48,295 nucleotides of DNA from NCBI GenBank assembly GCA_934167885.1, contig CAKPMB010000013.1:1-48295 (forward strand). The letters run 5' to 3'. Under the pieces are notes generated by a model that saw only the letters and a list, made by a program, of their open reading frames with translations, made no database searches and had not been told where the DNA came from. The translations under genes were made by a program, and so were the position numbers. Source of the stretch: an uncultured Bacilli bacterium (GTDB taxonomy: Bacteria > Bacillota_I > Bacilli_A > RF39 > UBA660). Positions within the stretch are counted from its first letter, which is position 1, and every line of letters starts with the position of its first letter. Shown here in pieces: positions 1 through 6,783 of this stretch.

Positions 1-51
1 CTAAAGCCTTGAAATATCAATAATATTATAAATATTATAAGTATTATAAAT

Positions 52-111
52 ATGGGAGTTCCTACAACATGTGGCAGTGGTAAAAAATATAAGCAATGTT
101 GTGGTAAATAA
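52..111 (+). pseudogene. SEC-C motif gene 3' end, copy 1 (fragment)
   Basis: The frame ending at TAA 109-111 reads PTTCGSGKKYKQCCGK, the zinc-binding SEC-C tail found at the end of SecA and of many small proteins. The first Cys of the usual CxC pair is missing. In frame upstream there is an ATG at 52 and a TGA at 10-12, so only about 19 codons are open. It is either the remnant of a host gene end or a duplicated attachment site. Two more copies lie at 1425-1585 and 4400-4561, which favours the second reading. Confidence 0.6.
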
Positions 112-113
112 TG

Positions 114-152
114 CTCGTGAGCCCAGTATTTATAAGGGTTTGCGAGTTTTTT
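114..152 (+). terminator. Rho-independent terminator after SEC-C copy 1
   Basis: CTCGTGAGCCC pairs with GGGTTTGCGAG across an 11-base loop, with three G-U pairs, and is followed by TTTTTT. It starts three bases after the SEC-C stop codon. The same structure with different bases follows copy 2, so tail and terminator were carried together. Confidence 0.75.
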
Positions 153-156
153 CTAC

Positions 157-215
157 CGTACTAGAAATTAGTACGAAAAGGCCGATTTTTGACTTTAGAT
201 ACCTTTTTAGATACC
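157..215. repeat. Inverted repeat plus two TTTAGATACC repeats
   Basis: CGTACTA (157-163) and TAGTACG (169-175) form a perfect hairpin. Two direct copies of TTTAGATACC follow at 194-203 and 206-215. The block from CCGTACTA through CGAAAA, GCC, ATTTTTGA and TTTAGATA is matched in the same order at 1387-1431, at the other end of this cassette. Related TTTAGATAAGT motifs occur beside the other SEC-C copies. I infer boundary or recombinase arm-type sites. Confidence 0.5.
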
Positions 216-303
216 TTTTTTCAGTAGTTTTTGATGAGTAAAAAGCCTTATTTTATGGTATAATAAAGCAAATATTACTTTATTTTTAAGAAAGGAGGTT
301 TAT

Positions 304-1227
304 ATGGAAACTAAAGTTTGTAGCAATTGTGGAATAGAGAAACCACTGACTGAATATCATTTAAGGGATAAGTCAAAAGGAATATATAGAAACATTTGCA
401 AAGAGTGCGTAAAAATATATACTAAGGAATATAACAAAAAGACAACGGAAATAAGAAGTCAAAAAGCAAAAATATATCGTGAGAATAATAAAGAAAAAAT
501 AAAAGAACAAAAGAAAAAAGAATATGAAAAAAATAGAGAGCGTTATAGAGAAAGCGGTAAGAGAAGATATAGAGAAAATGCAGAAGAGATAAAAGCAAAA
601 CAAAGAGAGTATAATGAGAAGAACAAAGAAAAGATTTTAGAAAGACAAAAACAATATTATTATGATAATAAGGATGAAAGAATTTCTAAACAAAGAGAGT
701 ATTATAAAGAACATAAAGAAGAGAGACAAGAATATAATAAAAAATATAGACAAGATAATATTGAAAAACTTAATGAGTATCAAAAACAATATTATTATGA
801 TAATAAAGATAGATTAAATGCTATATCTAAAGAGTATAGTCATACTGACAAAATGAGAGTTTGGAGGATAGAACATAAAAAAGAAAGAAAAGCAAATGAT
901 CCGTTATATAGATTGTCGGAGCAAACTCGAACATTAATAAACAATTGCTTTAGAAAACAAGGATATAAGAAACATAGTAAAACAGAAAAAATATTAGGCT
1001 GCGAATTTGACACTTTTTATAATTATTTGTTAACAACTTATAAAAACAATTATAATGAGGACTGGGATGGAAAAGAAGAAGTTCATATAGATCATATTAT
1101 TCCGATTTCAAAAGCTACAACGAAAGAAGAAATTATTGAACTTTGCCATTATACAAATTTACAATTATTAAAGGCGAAAGACAACTTAATAAAAAGTAAT
1201 AAATTAGACTGGAATTTGAAAAATTAA
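304..1227 (+). CDS. HNH endonuclease with N-terminal zinc finger and charged helical linker
   Basis: Probably a DNA-cutting HNH endonuclease of phage or mobile-element type. Residues 6-35 carry two Cys pairs (CSNC and CKEC) that look like a small treble-clef zinc finger. Residues about 40-195 are almost entirely Lys, Glu, Arg, Tyr and Asn in short repeats; the block QKQYYYDNKD occurs twice and is also repeated in the DNA near 649-675 and 784-810. The C-terminal HNH core is visible as HIDHIIPIS followed by CHYTNLQLL and KDNLIKSNK, matching the H-D-H and N-N pattern of the family. The start is set by a strong AAAGGAGG ribosome site. The gene is alone in its cassette apart from the short gene after it. 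Its role could be defence, homing or element maintenance; the sequence does not say which. Confidence 0.85.
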   Translation: METKVCSNCGIEKPLTEYHLRDKSKGIYRNICKECVKIYTKEYNKKTTEIRSQKAKIYRENNKEKIKEQKKKEYEKNRERYRESGKRRYRENAEEIKAKQREYNEKNKEKILERQKQYYYDNKDERISKQREYYKEHKEERQEYNKKYRQDNIEKLNEYQKQYYYDNKDRLNAISKEYSHTDKMRVWRIEHKKERKANDPLYRLSEQTRTLINNCFRKQGYKKHSKTEKILGCEFDTFYNYLLTTYKNNYNEDWDGKEEVHIDHIIPISKATTKEEIIELCHYTNLQLLKAKDNLIKSNKLDWNLKN

Positions 1228-1263
1228 AATTAATTAAATATTTAACAGGAGGTGATAATTTAT

Positions 1264-1386
1264 ATGGATTCAACAGAATTATGTTGGGAAACTGGAGAAT
1301 ACAATGATGAATGTAATTGTGAGTTGTGTGATCATAAAAGTGAATGTAGTGGTTATGAAGAGCATGATGATATTGATGAAAATTAG
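1264..1386 (+). CDS. 40-residue acidic Cys-rich small protein
   Basis: The ORF is preceded by AGGAGGTGAT seven bases before the ATG, one of the strongest ribosome sites in the window, so I take it as real despite its length. The product is acidic and has five Cys (C7, C17, C19, C22, C28) and His at 24 and 34, arranged CxCxxCxH, which suggests a metal knuckle. It begins 36 bases after the HNH gene and probably shares its transcript. I do not recognise a family. It may be a partner, inhibitor or antitoxin-like protein of the endonuclease, but that is only inferred from position. Confidence 0.6.
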   Translation: MDSTELCWETGEYNDECNCELCDHKSECSGYEEHDDIDEN

Positions 1387-1436
1387 CCGTACTAATTTTT
1401 CTCGAAAAAGTGCCATTTTTGAAATTTAGATAAGTT
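1387..1436. repeat. Cassette end motif matching 156-201
   Basis: CCGTACTA (1387-1394), CGAAAA, GCC, ATTTTTGA and TTTAGATA occur in the same order and with similar spacing as at 156-201. It follows directly on the stop codon of the 40-residue gene and runs into SEC-C copy 2. It marks the right end of the first cassette. Confidence 0.5.
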
Positions 1437-1585
1437 CTGCTAGGTTTGCCGAGTGCTACGGAGTGCTCTGTGGTGCAACCAAGTGCCGAATTAACGAGCC
1501 AAGTGCTTTCAAAAACTCCCAAAATCCCCAATACAAAAGACCTTGTGGCTCAGGCAAGAAGTATAAACAATGTTGTGGTAAATAA
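1425..1585 (+). repeat. SEC-C tail repeat, copy 2
   Basis: This begins with TTTAGATAAGTTCT and ends with the TAA of a SEC-C tail reading KRPCGSGKKYKQCCGK. The frame is open for 51 codons back to a TAG at 1427-1429, with no start codon at its head, so it is a gene end without a gene. It aligns base for base over long stretches with 4400-4561 (shared blocks include CGAGTGCTACGGAGTGCTC and CAAAATCCCCAATACAAAAG). A 65-codon ORF in another frame over the same bases is not credible. Confidence 0.75.
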
Positions 1586-1625
1586 GCCCACGAACCCGTA
1601 TAAAATAAGGGATTGCGGGTTTTTC
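1586..1625 (+). terminator. Rho-independent terminator after SEC-C copy 2
   Basis: AACCCG pairs with CGGGTT across a longer loop, followed by TTTTTC. Position and shape match the terminator after copy 1 at 114-152, but several paired bases differ on both sides, as expected if the structure is preserved. Copy 3 has no such terminator. Confidence 0.65.
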
Positions 1626-1668
1626 TATTATTACAATATTTAGGTAATTTTTGGAATGCCCATTACCC

Positions 1669-1778
1669 TAGATAAGTTTTAGATAAGTCATAAAACCTTT
1701 ATAAGCCTTTATAAAATCAAAACACATATTAAGACAATGCTTTCAAATTGAATCCAAAACTTATCTAAAAATTATCTA
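1669..1778. repeat. Long-range inverted repeat of paired TAGATAA motifs
   Basis: The 20 bases at 1669-1688 (two tandem TAGATAAGT units) are matched in 19 of 20 positions by the reverse complement of 1759-1778, with 70 bases between. The unit is the same TTTAGATAAGT found at the head of SEC-C copies 2 and 3. This non-coding stretch (1626-1830) precedes the HEPN gene. It could be recombinase arm sites or a structured RNA. Confidence 0.55.
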
Positions 1779-1835
1779 AATCGTAATTTATTGTTCAAAA
1801 GTAATAATAGTAAAAATAATAGAGTAGATATATGG

Positions 1836-1853
1836 TATAATTTATATAGGAGT
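1836..1853 (+). promoter_or_regulatory. -10 box and ribosome site of the dual-HEPN gene
   Basis: TATAAT at 1836-1841 has no clear -35 partner. AGGAG at 1848-1852 sits eight bases before the GTG start. The RNA leader would be very short. A closely similar block (TATAATTT, seven bases, AGGAGTTGATA) stands at 6600-6622 with no gene behind it. Confidence 0.55.
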
Positions 1854-1860
1854 TGATAGA

Positions 1861-4362
1861 GTGGAAATCAATTACAATGATACACTTCAAAAAAGAATGC
1901 TTATTTGGAAATATTATGGTGATAACATGAATCCATTTTATAGTTGTGTAATTTCATATTTAATAGAAATTTGTGGTTATAAATTAAGCAAAGATGGAAG
2001 TAAATATGAACAAATAAAAAAAATAGAAAGTATATTAAAAACAAGCCCTAAAATATTTAAAGAAGTATTAAAAATACTTATACAGAATGGATTTTTAGAA
2101 GATTTAAGCTTTAGATATAAATATAGTAATAAGTTTTATAAAAATCGTGGAGATGAAAATCACTTTAGTATATTAAAATTTAAAATAATAGATGGAAAAT
2201 TATATGTATACGATTTAATTACAAGTAGAGAAAATAGAAAGTATGTAGAAATTAAACAAATAAATAATATAGATGTTAATGAGCTTATTACATTATTAAA
2301 AAATGATGGATATACTGATGAAGAGGTAGAGGTTTTAATACAACATAAAGAAGTATTACAAGCCTATGGAATAGATAGCAAGTCATATAATATTACTGTG
2401 TTAAATGATAACAATTTAATTAATATGCAATTAGATGATCCAAATATTAGGTTGGATTTTTCTATCTTTTTCAAAGAACATTCCAAATCTAATTTGTTAG
2501 ATAAAACGAACTTTAATCTAAATATAGAATCAAGTGATACCAATATTTCATATGGATATGATAGTAATTTAAAATTATTGTCTTTAATGCATGGATTATG
2601 TAAAAGTCAAAAAGACTTATCATTTTTTGAAAGTATATACAAGAAGAATGTTGAGTTGTTGGGAAATGGTGGTAATACAGATACAAATATAGATTGGATG
2701 TTTATGAGTAGTTTCTTTTTACTAAATCAAGAAGAAAAGAATACATTACCTGATTACGTATATTTAGATTTGGCACGAAAACTAAAATTGGTTAATTCTA
2801 GAGGCGCAATATGCAGTTTTATGGATGAAAACAATAGAGAAACGTCTTATGCTAATGATGTTAATCGTTCAAATTATGGTTGTAATGATTACATATTTAC
2901 TGATGGAAATCTTGATTGTAAAATGCTATTTCATGCTATACGAAACGCTTTAGCACACTCATCCTATGAAGTTATAGACAAGAATTATATTCGTATTTAT
3001 GGGTATAATGATGAAAATGTAATGAATTGTAATTTTAAAATTCAAAAGAACATGATAATTGAATTCATTAATAAATTATCAAATTACAATGCTTTTGGTA
3101 ATATTTTTCCAATATGTACATTGGAGAATCCAAACTATGATAATGTTCCAATTCAAACAAAAGAAGATTTAAAATCATATTTAGAGAGTATAGTTATTTC
3201 AGATATTACTGATGTAAAATATCATGATTTAGATACTTTAAAGAAGCTACAAATGTATGCATCTTATTTAGTCAAAGAAGAGAATACAGATATAAATGAA
3301 AATGTAGATTATACGATGTTAGAAATGTTTGAATATGATTATGAGAGAAAAATATATTATTTAAAAATGAAATTACAAAATCCTATGACTCGAAAAACAA
3401 CGCAAATAGATTCTGTTATAAAATCACAGCTTAAATATTTCATGGATTATAAATTAGAAGAAAAAAAACTATCTGAATCACAAATAAGTAAGATCATTGA
3501 CCATATAGGACAAATAGCTGATACTTTTTATAATCATAGTGCTGTTAATCAACATGAAATTATCACTGAGCTAATAAGAAATGAATTGAATCCAAGTAGA
3601 AACGTTTCAATGATTATAGAAGATATTGTTAAAACAAGTAGTAAATCAGATGGTGCAATTATGGATATGCTGAATGATACTTCTACAAAATATATAGATT
3701 ATGATAAGGTAATAAAAGCAACTGTTATATCATATTTGAATAATATACTTTTATATAATTATAATGAGAAAAAAGTAGACTTAAGTGGATTAGATTTTTC
3801 AGGTTTGAAAATTGATATAGACTTTGATGATTTAATTTCTAAAAAGAATAAAAGAATAGATGATTTAAAGAGAGAAAACAGAAATATTTATAAGTCTAAT
3901 AATAATATGAAGAAAAGGCTTGGAGATATTACTATACAATTAGAAAGAGCGACTGATGAGAATCAAAAAGCTAGCTTAACTGAAGAAAAACAGAGATTAG
4001 AAACTATTCTTAGTCAAGATAATGGTTCTAGACAAGAGATAAACAGTATTGAAATGACTGCTTTGCAGGAAGATTTAGAAGATTTAAAAAATAGAAGAGT
4101 TGATAACTCATGTGTATTAGAGCATTTGAGAAATTCTCTAGCACATGGGAATATATTCTTTTCAGATACAATCAATTTAAATGACATAGGAGATTTGGAA
4201 ATAACATTTATAGATTATTATCCTGATACAACAGATGAGTCATTTAAAGGGACTATCAAATTTAGAGAATTATTAACTACATTAAGTGATGAAAAATTTA
4301 TTATTAGTCTTTTTTCAAAAATAAATGAGCGAACTATCAATAATCAACCTAAGAAAAATTAG
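1861..4362 (+). CDS. Large dual-HEPN protein, putative RNase effector
   Basis: An 833-residue protein starting with GTG. Two segments carry the HEPN ribonuclease motif R-x4-H, both in the RNxLAH form: R361-N362 to H366 (context AIRNALAHSSYE) and R757-N758 to H762 (context HLRNSLAHGN). In HEPN RNases the Arg and His cut RNA, with the Asn next to the Arg often conserved. The first motif follows a helical segment and is followed by the IRIYGYNDE type strand and helix seen in stand-alone HEPN proteins. Residues about 650-745 are a strongly charged coiled coil just before HEPN 2. No membrane segment, helicase or polymerase motif is visible. Two RNxxxH motifs in one chain, at 43% and 91% of its length, recall Cas13, but there is no CRISPR array here and I cannot show homology. 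It fills a cassette alone between SEC-C copies 2 and 3. A role in antiviral abortive defence is inferred. Confidence 0.7.
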   Translation: MEINYNDTLQKRMLIWKYYGDNMNPFYSCVISYLIEICGYKLSKDGSKYEQIKKIESILKTSPKIFKEVLKILIQNGFLEDLSFRYKYSNKFYKNRGDENHFSILKFKIIDGKLYVYDLITSRENRKYVEIKQINNIDVNELITLLKNDGYTDEEVEVLIQHKEVLQAYGIDSKSYNITVLNDNNLINMQLDDPNIRLDFSIFFKEHSKSNLLDKTNFNLNIESSDTNISYGYDSNLKLLSLMHGLCKSQKDLSFFESIYKKNVELLGNGGNTDTNIDWMFMSSFFLLNQEEKNTLPDYVYLDLARKLKLVNSRGAICSFMDENNRETSYANDVNRSNYGCNDYIFTDGNLDCKMLFHAIRNALAHSSYEVIDKNYIRIYGYNDENVMNCNFKIQKNMIIEFINKLSNYNAFGNIFPICTLENPNYDNVPIQTKEDLKSYLESIVISDITDVKYHDLDTLKKLQMYASYLVKEENTDINENVDYTMLEMFEYDYERKIYYLKMKLQNPMTRKTTQIDSVIKSQLKYFMDYKLEEKKLSESQISKIIDHIGQIADTFYNHSAVNQHEIITELIRNELNPSRNVSMIIEDIVKTSSKSDGAIMDMLNDTSTKYIDYDKVIKATVISYLNNILLYNYNEKKVDLSGLDFSGLKIDIDFDDLISKKNKRIDDLKRENRNIYKSNNNMKKRLGDITIQLERATDENQKASLTEEKQRLETILSQDNGSRQEINSIEMTALQEDLEDLKNRRVDNSCVLEHLRNSLAHGNIFFSDTINLNDIGDLEITFIDYYPDTTDESFKGTIKFRELLTTLSDEKFIISLFSKINERTINNQPKKN

Positions 4363-4399
4363 ATTATATAATTATTGTAAAAACTTAAAATTCGTTATT

Positions 4400-4561
4400 T
4401 TTAGATAAGTTCTAATAGGTTTGTCGAGTGCTACGGAGTGCTCCCAAGTGCAATAAAAAGCCGAAGTGACGAACAAAGTACTCCTAAAAGCTCCCAAAAT
4501 CCCCAATACAAAAGGCCCTGTGGAAGTTGTAAAAAAATATAAACAATGCTGTGGAAAATAG
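4400..4561 (+). repeat. SEC-C tail repeat, copy 3 (frameshifted)
   Basis: It begins TTTAGATAAGTTCT like copy 2 and ends at the TAG 4559-4561. The frame reads PQYKRPCGSC and then breaks, because an extra A in a run of seven shifts it; correcting that restores KKYKQCCGK. Several gaps separate it from copy 2 in the middle. Unlike copies 1 and 2 it has no terminator behind it. It closes the cassette that holds the dual-HEPN gene. Confidence 0.7.
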
Positions 4562-4833
4562 TCTATAATAAGAAAAATTTGAAATTTAAAAAGGTAGTAA
4601 ATTTGTTATTTGTCACTTAATAAAAAAAATTAACTGAATTAAAAAATGTTAGCAAAATAAAATTTGTTGACATTTTTTTATATTGTTGTAACACAATTAT
4701 GAAAGTAAATATTAAATATTTTTTTCAAAAATAAGACAAGTGTAAATTTTGATAATTATTAGAACCAAAATATATAAAAAACTCAAAAAACAATATATAT
4801 TAGGTTTAGAAGAAAATAAAATGAATAAGTTTT
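4562..4833. other. AT-rich non-coding stretch
   Basis: No ORF with a ribosome site and no CRISPR-like repeat is visible. A TTGACA lies at 4667-4672 but no good -10 box follows at normal distance. It may be decayed element sequence between the last SEC-C copy and the RhuM promoter. Confidence 0.4.
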
Positions 4834-4888
4834 AATTTGGCCAAATTCGCCCAAATTAATTGTTTACCATTTTAAATAATAGTATAAT
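4834..4888 (+). promoter_or_regulatory. RhuM promoter with upstream palindrome
   Basis: TTGTTT (4860-4865), 17 bases, then TATAAT (4883-4888) make a good sigma-A promoter 46 bases before the RhuM start. Just upstream is the perfect 14-base palindrome AATTTGGCCAAATT (4834-4847), followed by one more half-site CCAAATT (4851-4857). I infer an operator; the binding protein is unknown. Confidence 0.55.
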
Positions 4889-4934
4889 ATCTAGTATAAA
4901 TTAACTAAAAAATATTTGGATAAGGAGGAAAGGT

Positions 4935-5960
4935 ATGGATAATAAATTAATAGGAAATGAGAAGAACGTTTTATTTTATAGTGATGAAGATGGTGATATA
5001 AAAGTAGAAGTATTATTAAAGAATGAAGATGTGTGGCTAAATACGGAATCATTAGCATTACTTTTTAATGTTGATAGAAGTGGAATAGTAAGACATATTA
5101 ATAATATTTATAAAGATGAGGAATTAGATGAAAATGTAACTTGTGCAAAAATTGCACAAGTTCAAGTAGAAGGGACTCGTAAAGTTAAAAGAATTTATTT
5201 ATATTACAATTTGGATATGATTATTTCCGTAGGTTTTAGGGTTAACTCTAAAAAAGCAATTAAGTTTAGGACTTGGGCAAATAAAATAATAAAAGATTAT
5301 ATGGTTCAAGGTTTTGCCTTAAATGATGAAAGATTTTTAAAAGCAAATAAATCTGATCAAGAGTATTTTAAAAGATTGCTTGAAAGAATTAAATTAATTA
5401 GAGCTAGTGAGAGAATGTTTTATCAAAAAATTACTGATATATTTGCTGAATGTTCTGTTGATTATGATAAAAACAGTGATACAGCAATAAATTTTTATAA
5501 AACTATCCAGAATAAATTCCACTATGCGATTACTGGAAATACTGCTGCAGAAATAGTTTATAATAGGGTAGACTCAAAAAAAGAAAATATGGGACTTGCT
5601 ACTTGGGGAAATTCACCTGATGGAAAAATTTTAAAATCTGATGTTCTTATTGCCAAAAACTATTTAAATGAAAAAGAGATTAAAAATTTGAATAGTTTAG
5701 TAAACTTATTTTTGGACATTCCTGAAAATAATGCCTAAAGAAATATAATGATGTATATGGATGATTGGAAAAATAAAGTGGAAAATGCTTTGAAAGTGTT
5801 CCATTATAAAGTTCTAGAAGGAAAAGGTAAAATTTCTCATAAACAGGCTGTTGGAAAAGCAGAGAGTGAATATGAAAAATATAAAGTTATACATGATAAA
5901 AATTATGTATCAGATTTTGATAGGTTGCTAAATGAAACAAAGCAAATTGAAAATAAATAG
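4935..5960 (+). pseudogene. RhuM family protein, interrupted by an in-frame TAA
   Basis: The first 267 codons match the RhuM family (named for a Salmonella pathogenicity-island protein, common on mobile elements): an N-terminal winged-helix-like part with VWLNTESLALLFNVDRS, then FRTWANKIIKDYMVQGF, then SDVLIAKNYLNEKEI and LVNLFLD. The chain stops at TAA 5736-5738. The same frame continues for 74 codons and encodes the expected C-terminal part, with MDDWKNKVE, GKISHKQA and VSDFDRLL. A CAA to TAA change would restore the family's usual Q-R at that spot and a 341-residue protein. An ATG at 5748 could in principle restart the C-terminal 70 residues, but no clear ribosome site precedes it. So this is a recent nonsense mutation, or less likely readthrough. 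Start at 4935 has AAGGAGG. Confidence 0.8.
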
Positions 5961-6026
5961 ATTGCATATTAGAAAAAATTAATTTGATTACATTAGTTTA
6001 TAAAGGAATTGGAAAAGGTATTAGGC

Positions 6027-6512
6027 ATGGAAATAATAGAGTATGAGGATAAATATATAGATGACGTTAAGGACTTATTAACGGAATTAGAAGAGTATAT
6101 TGTATCGATTGACAAAGATAAATTAGATTGTGTTCATCCAGAATATCATGAAAAAATGGCTCTAATGGACCTAAATGAAATTAAAGAAAATGATGGAAAA
6201 TGTTTCCTTGCCATTTGCGATGGTAAAGTTGTTGGATTAATTATGGGTTATATTTCTCAATATAATGAGTTTGATTATTTAGATTATAAATGTCCTAAAA
6301 GAGGAGAAATAAGTGAATTAATTGTTACTAATAAAATAAGAGGCAAAGGAGTAGGACAATTACTAATAGATAAGATGGAAGAATACTTTAAAATTATTGA
6401 TTGTAAATATGTTATTGTGGATGTATTTGCATATAATGAAAATGCTATTAAATTTTATGCTAAAGGAGGATATCATCCAAGAATGTATACTAATATAAAA
6501 AAACTAAAATAA
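6027..6512 (+). CDS. GNAT family N-acetyltransferase
   Basis: Transfers an acetyl group from acetyl-CoA to an unknown amine. The product, about 161 residues, has the GNAT order of strands. The acetyl-CoA loop is read as VTNKIRGKGVGQLLIDKM (pattern RGxGxGxxL), followed by the typical NENAIKFYAKGGY near the C-terminus. I place the start at ATG 6027, where AAAAGG lies seven bases upstream and the protein opens with the usual MEIIEYED; a TTG six codons earlier is possible. It is the last intact gene of the accessory island and its substrate cannot be told from sequence. Confidence 0.8.
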   Translation: MEIIEYEDKYIDDVKDLLTELEEYIVSIDKDKLDCVHPEYHEKMALMDLNEIKENDGKCFLAICDGKVVGLIMGYISQYNEFDYLDYKCPKRGEISELIVTNKIRGKGVGQLLIDKMEEYFKIIDCKYVIVDVFAYNENAIKFYAKGGYHPRMYTNIKKLK

Positions 6513-6597
6513 AAATATCAGTGTTAATAAGAAAATCCGTTTACACCTTTTAAAAACGACAATTTTATCACTTTTAACCATAATTATATAATAATAT

Positions 6598-6640
6598 GTT
6601 ATAATTTGTTTAGGAGTTGATAATGTGATGAGGTAGGTGT
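6598..6640 (+). other. Orphan gene leader (relic)
   Basis: TATAAT at 6600-6605 and AGGAG at 6612-6616 closely copy the leader of the dual-HEPN gene at 1836-1853. The following start codons (GTG, ATG) meet a TAG within three codons. The stretch to 6780 has no gene. It looks like the front of a lost gene of the same cassette family. Confidence 0.4.
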
Positions 6641-6783
6641 TGTTCTAAGTTTGAAGATTTAATAAATTTAATTTTGTTTAACAAAATATTTTCTTGGTTA
6701 GGTCAAAAAATAAAGAAGTAGTTTGATTTTAATAATTTGTTTTAATTAGTAAAAGTATTTTAATTTATAAAGGAAGTGAATAT

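Noticed and set aside
304..1227. Opposite-strand ORFs rich in Phe, Tyr and Leu
   Set aside because: They are mirrors of Lys/Glu/Asn-rich codons on the + strand and have no ribosome sites. The same applies to opposite-strand ORFs at 7292-7516, 14260-14569, 15158-15382, 20856-21269, 22200-22634 and 25016-25297.
1446..1643. A 65-codon ORF across SEC-C copy 2
   Set aside because: It is in a different frame from the SEC-C tail, has no ribosome site, and runs through the terminator. The repeat explains the open frame.
1626..1830. CRISPR array serving the dual-HEPN protein
   Set aside because: Only one inverted repeat pair is present, with no set of equal direct repeats and equal spacers. The same holds for 4562-4934.
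1861..4362. Calling the dual-HEPN protein Cas13
   Set aside because: Motif type and spacing are suggestive only. No array, no cas genes and no demonstrable sequence homology are available here.
5748..5960. Separate 70-residue gene after RhuM
   Set aside because: It is in the same frame as the RhuM part and encodes the family's C-terminal segment, with no clear ribosome site of its own.
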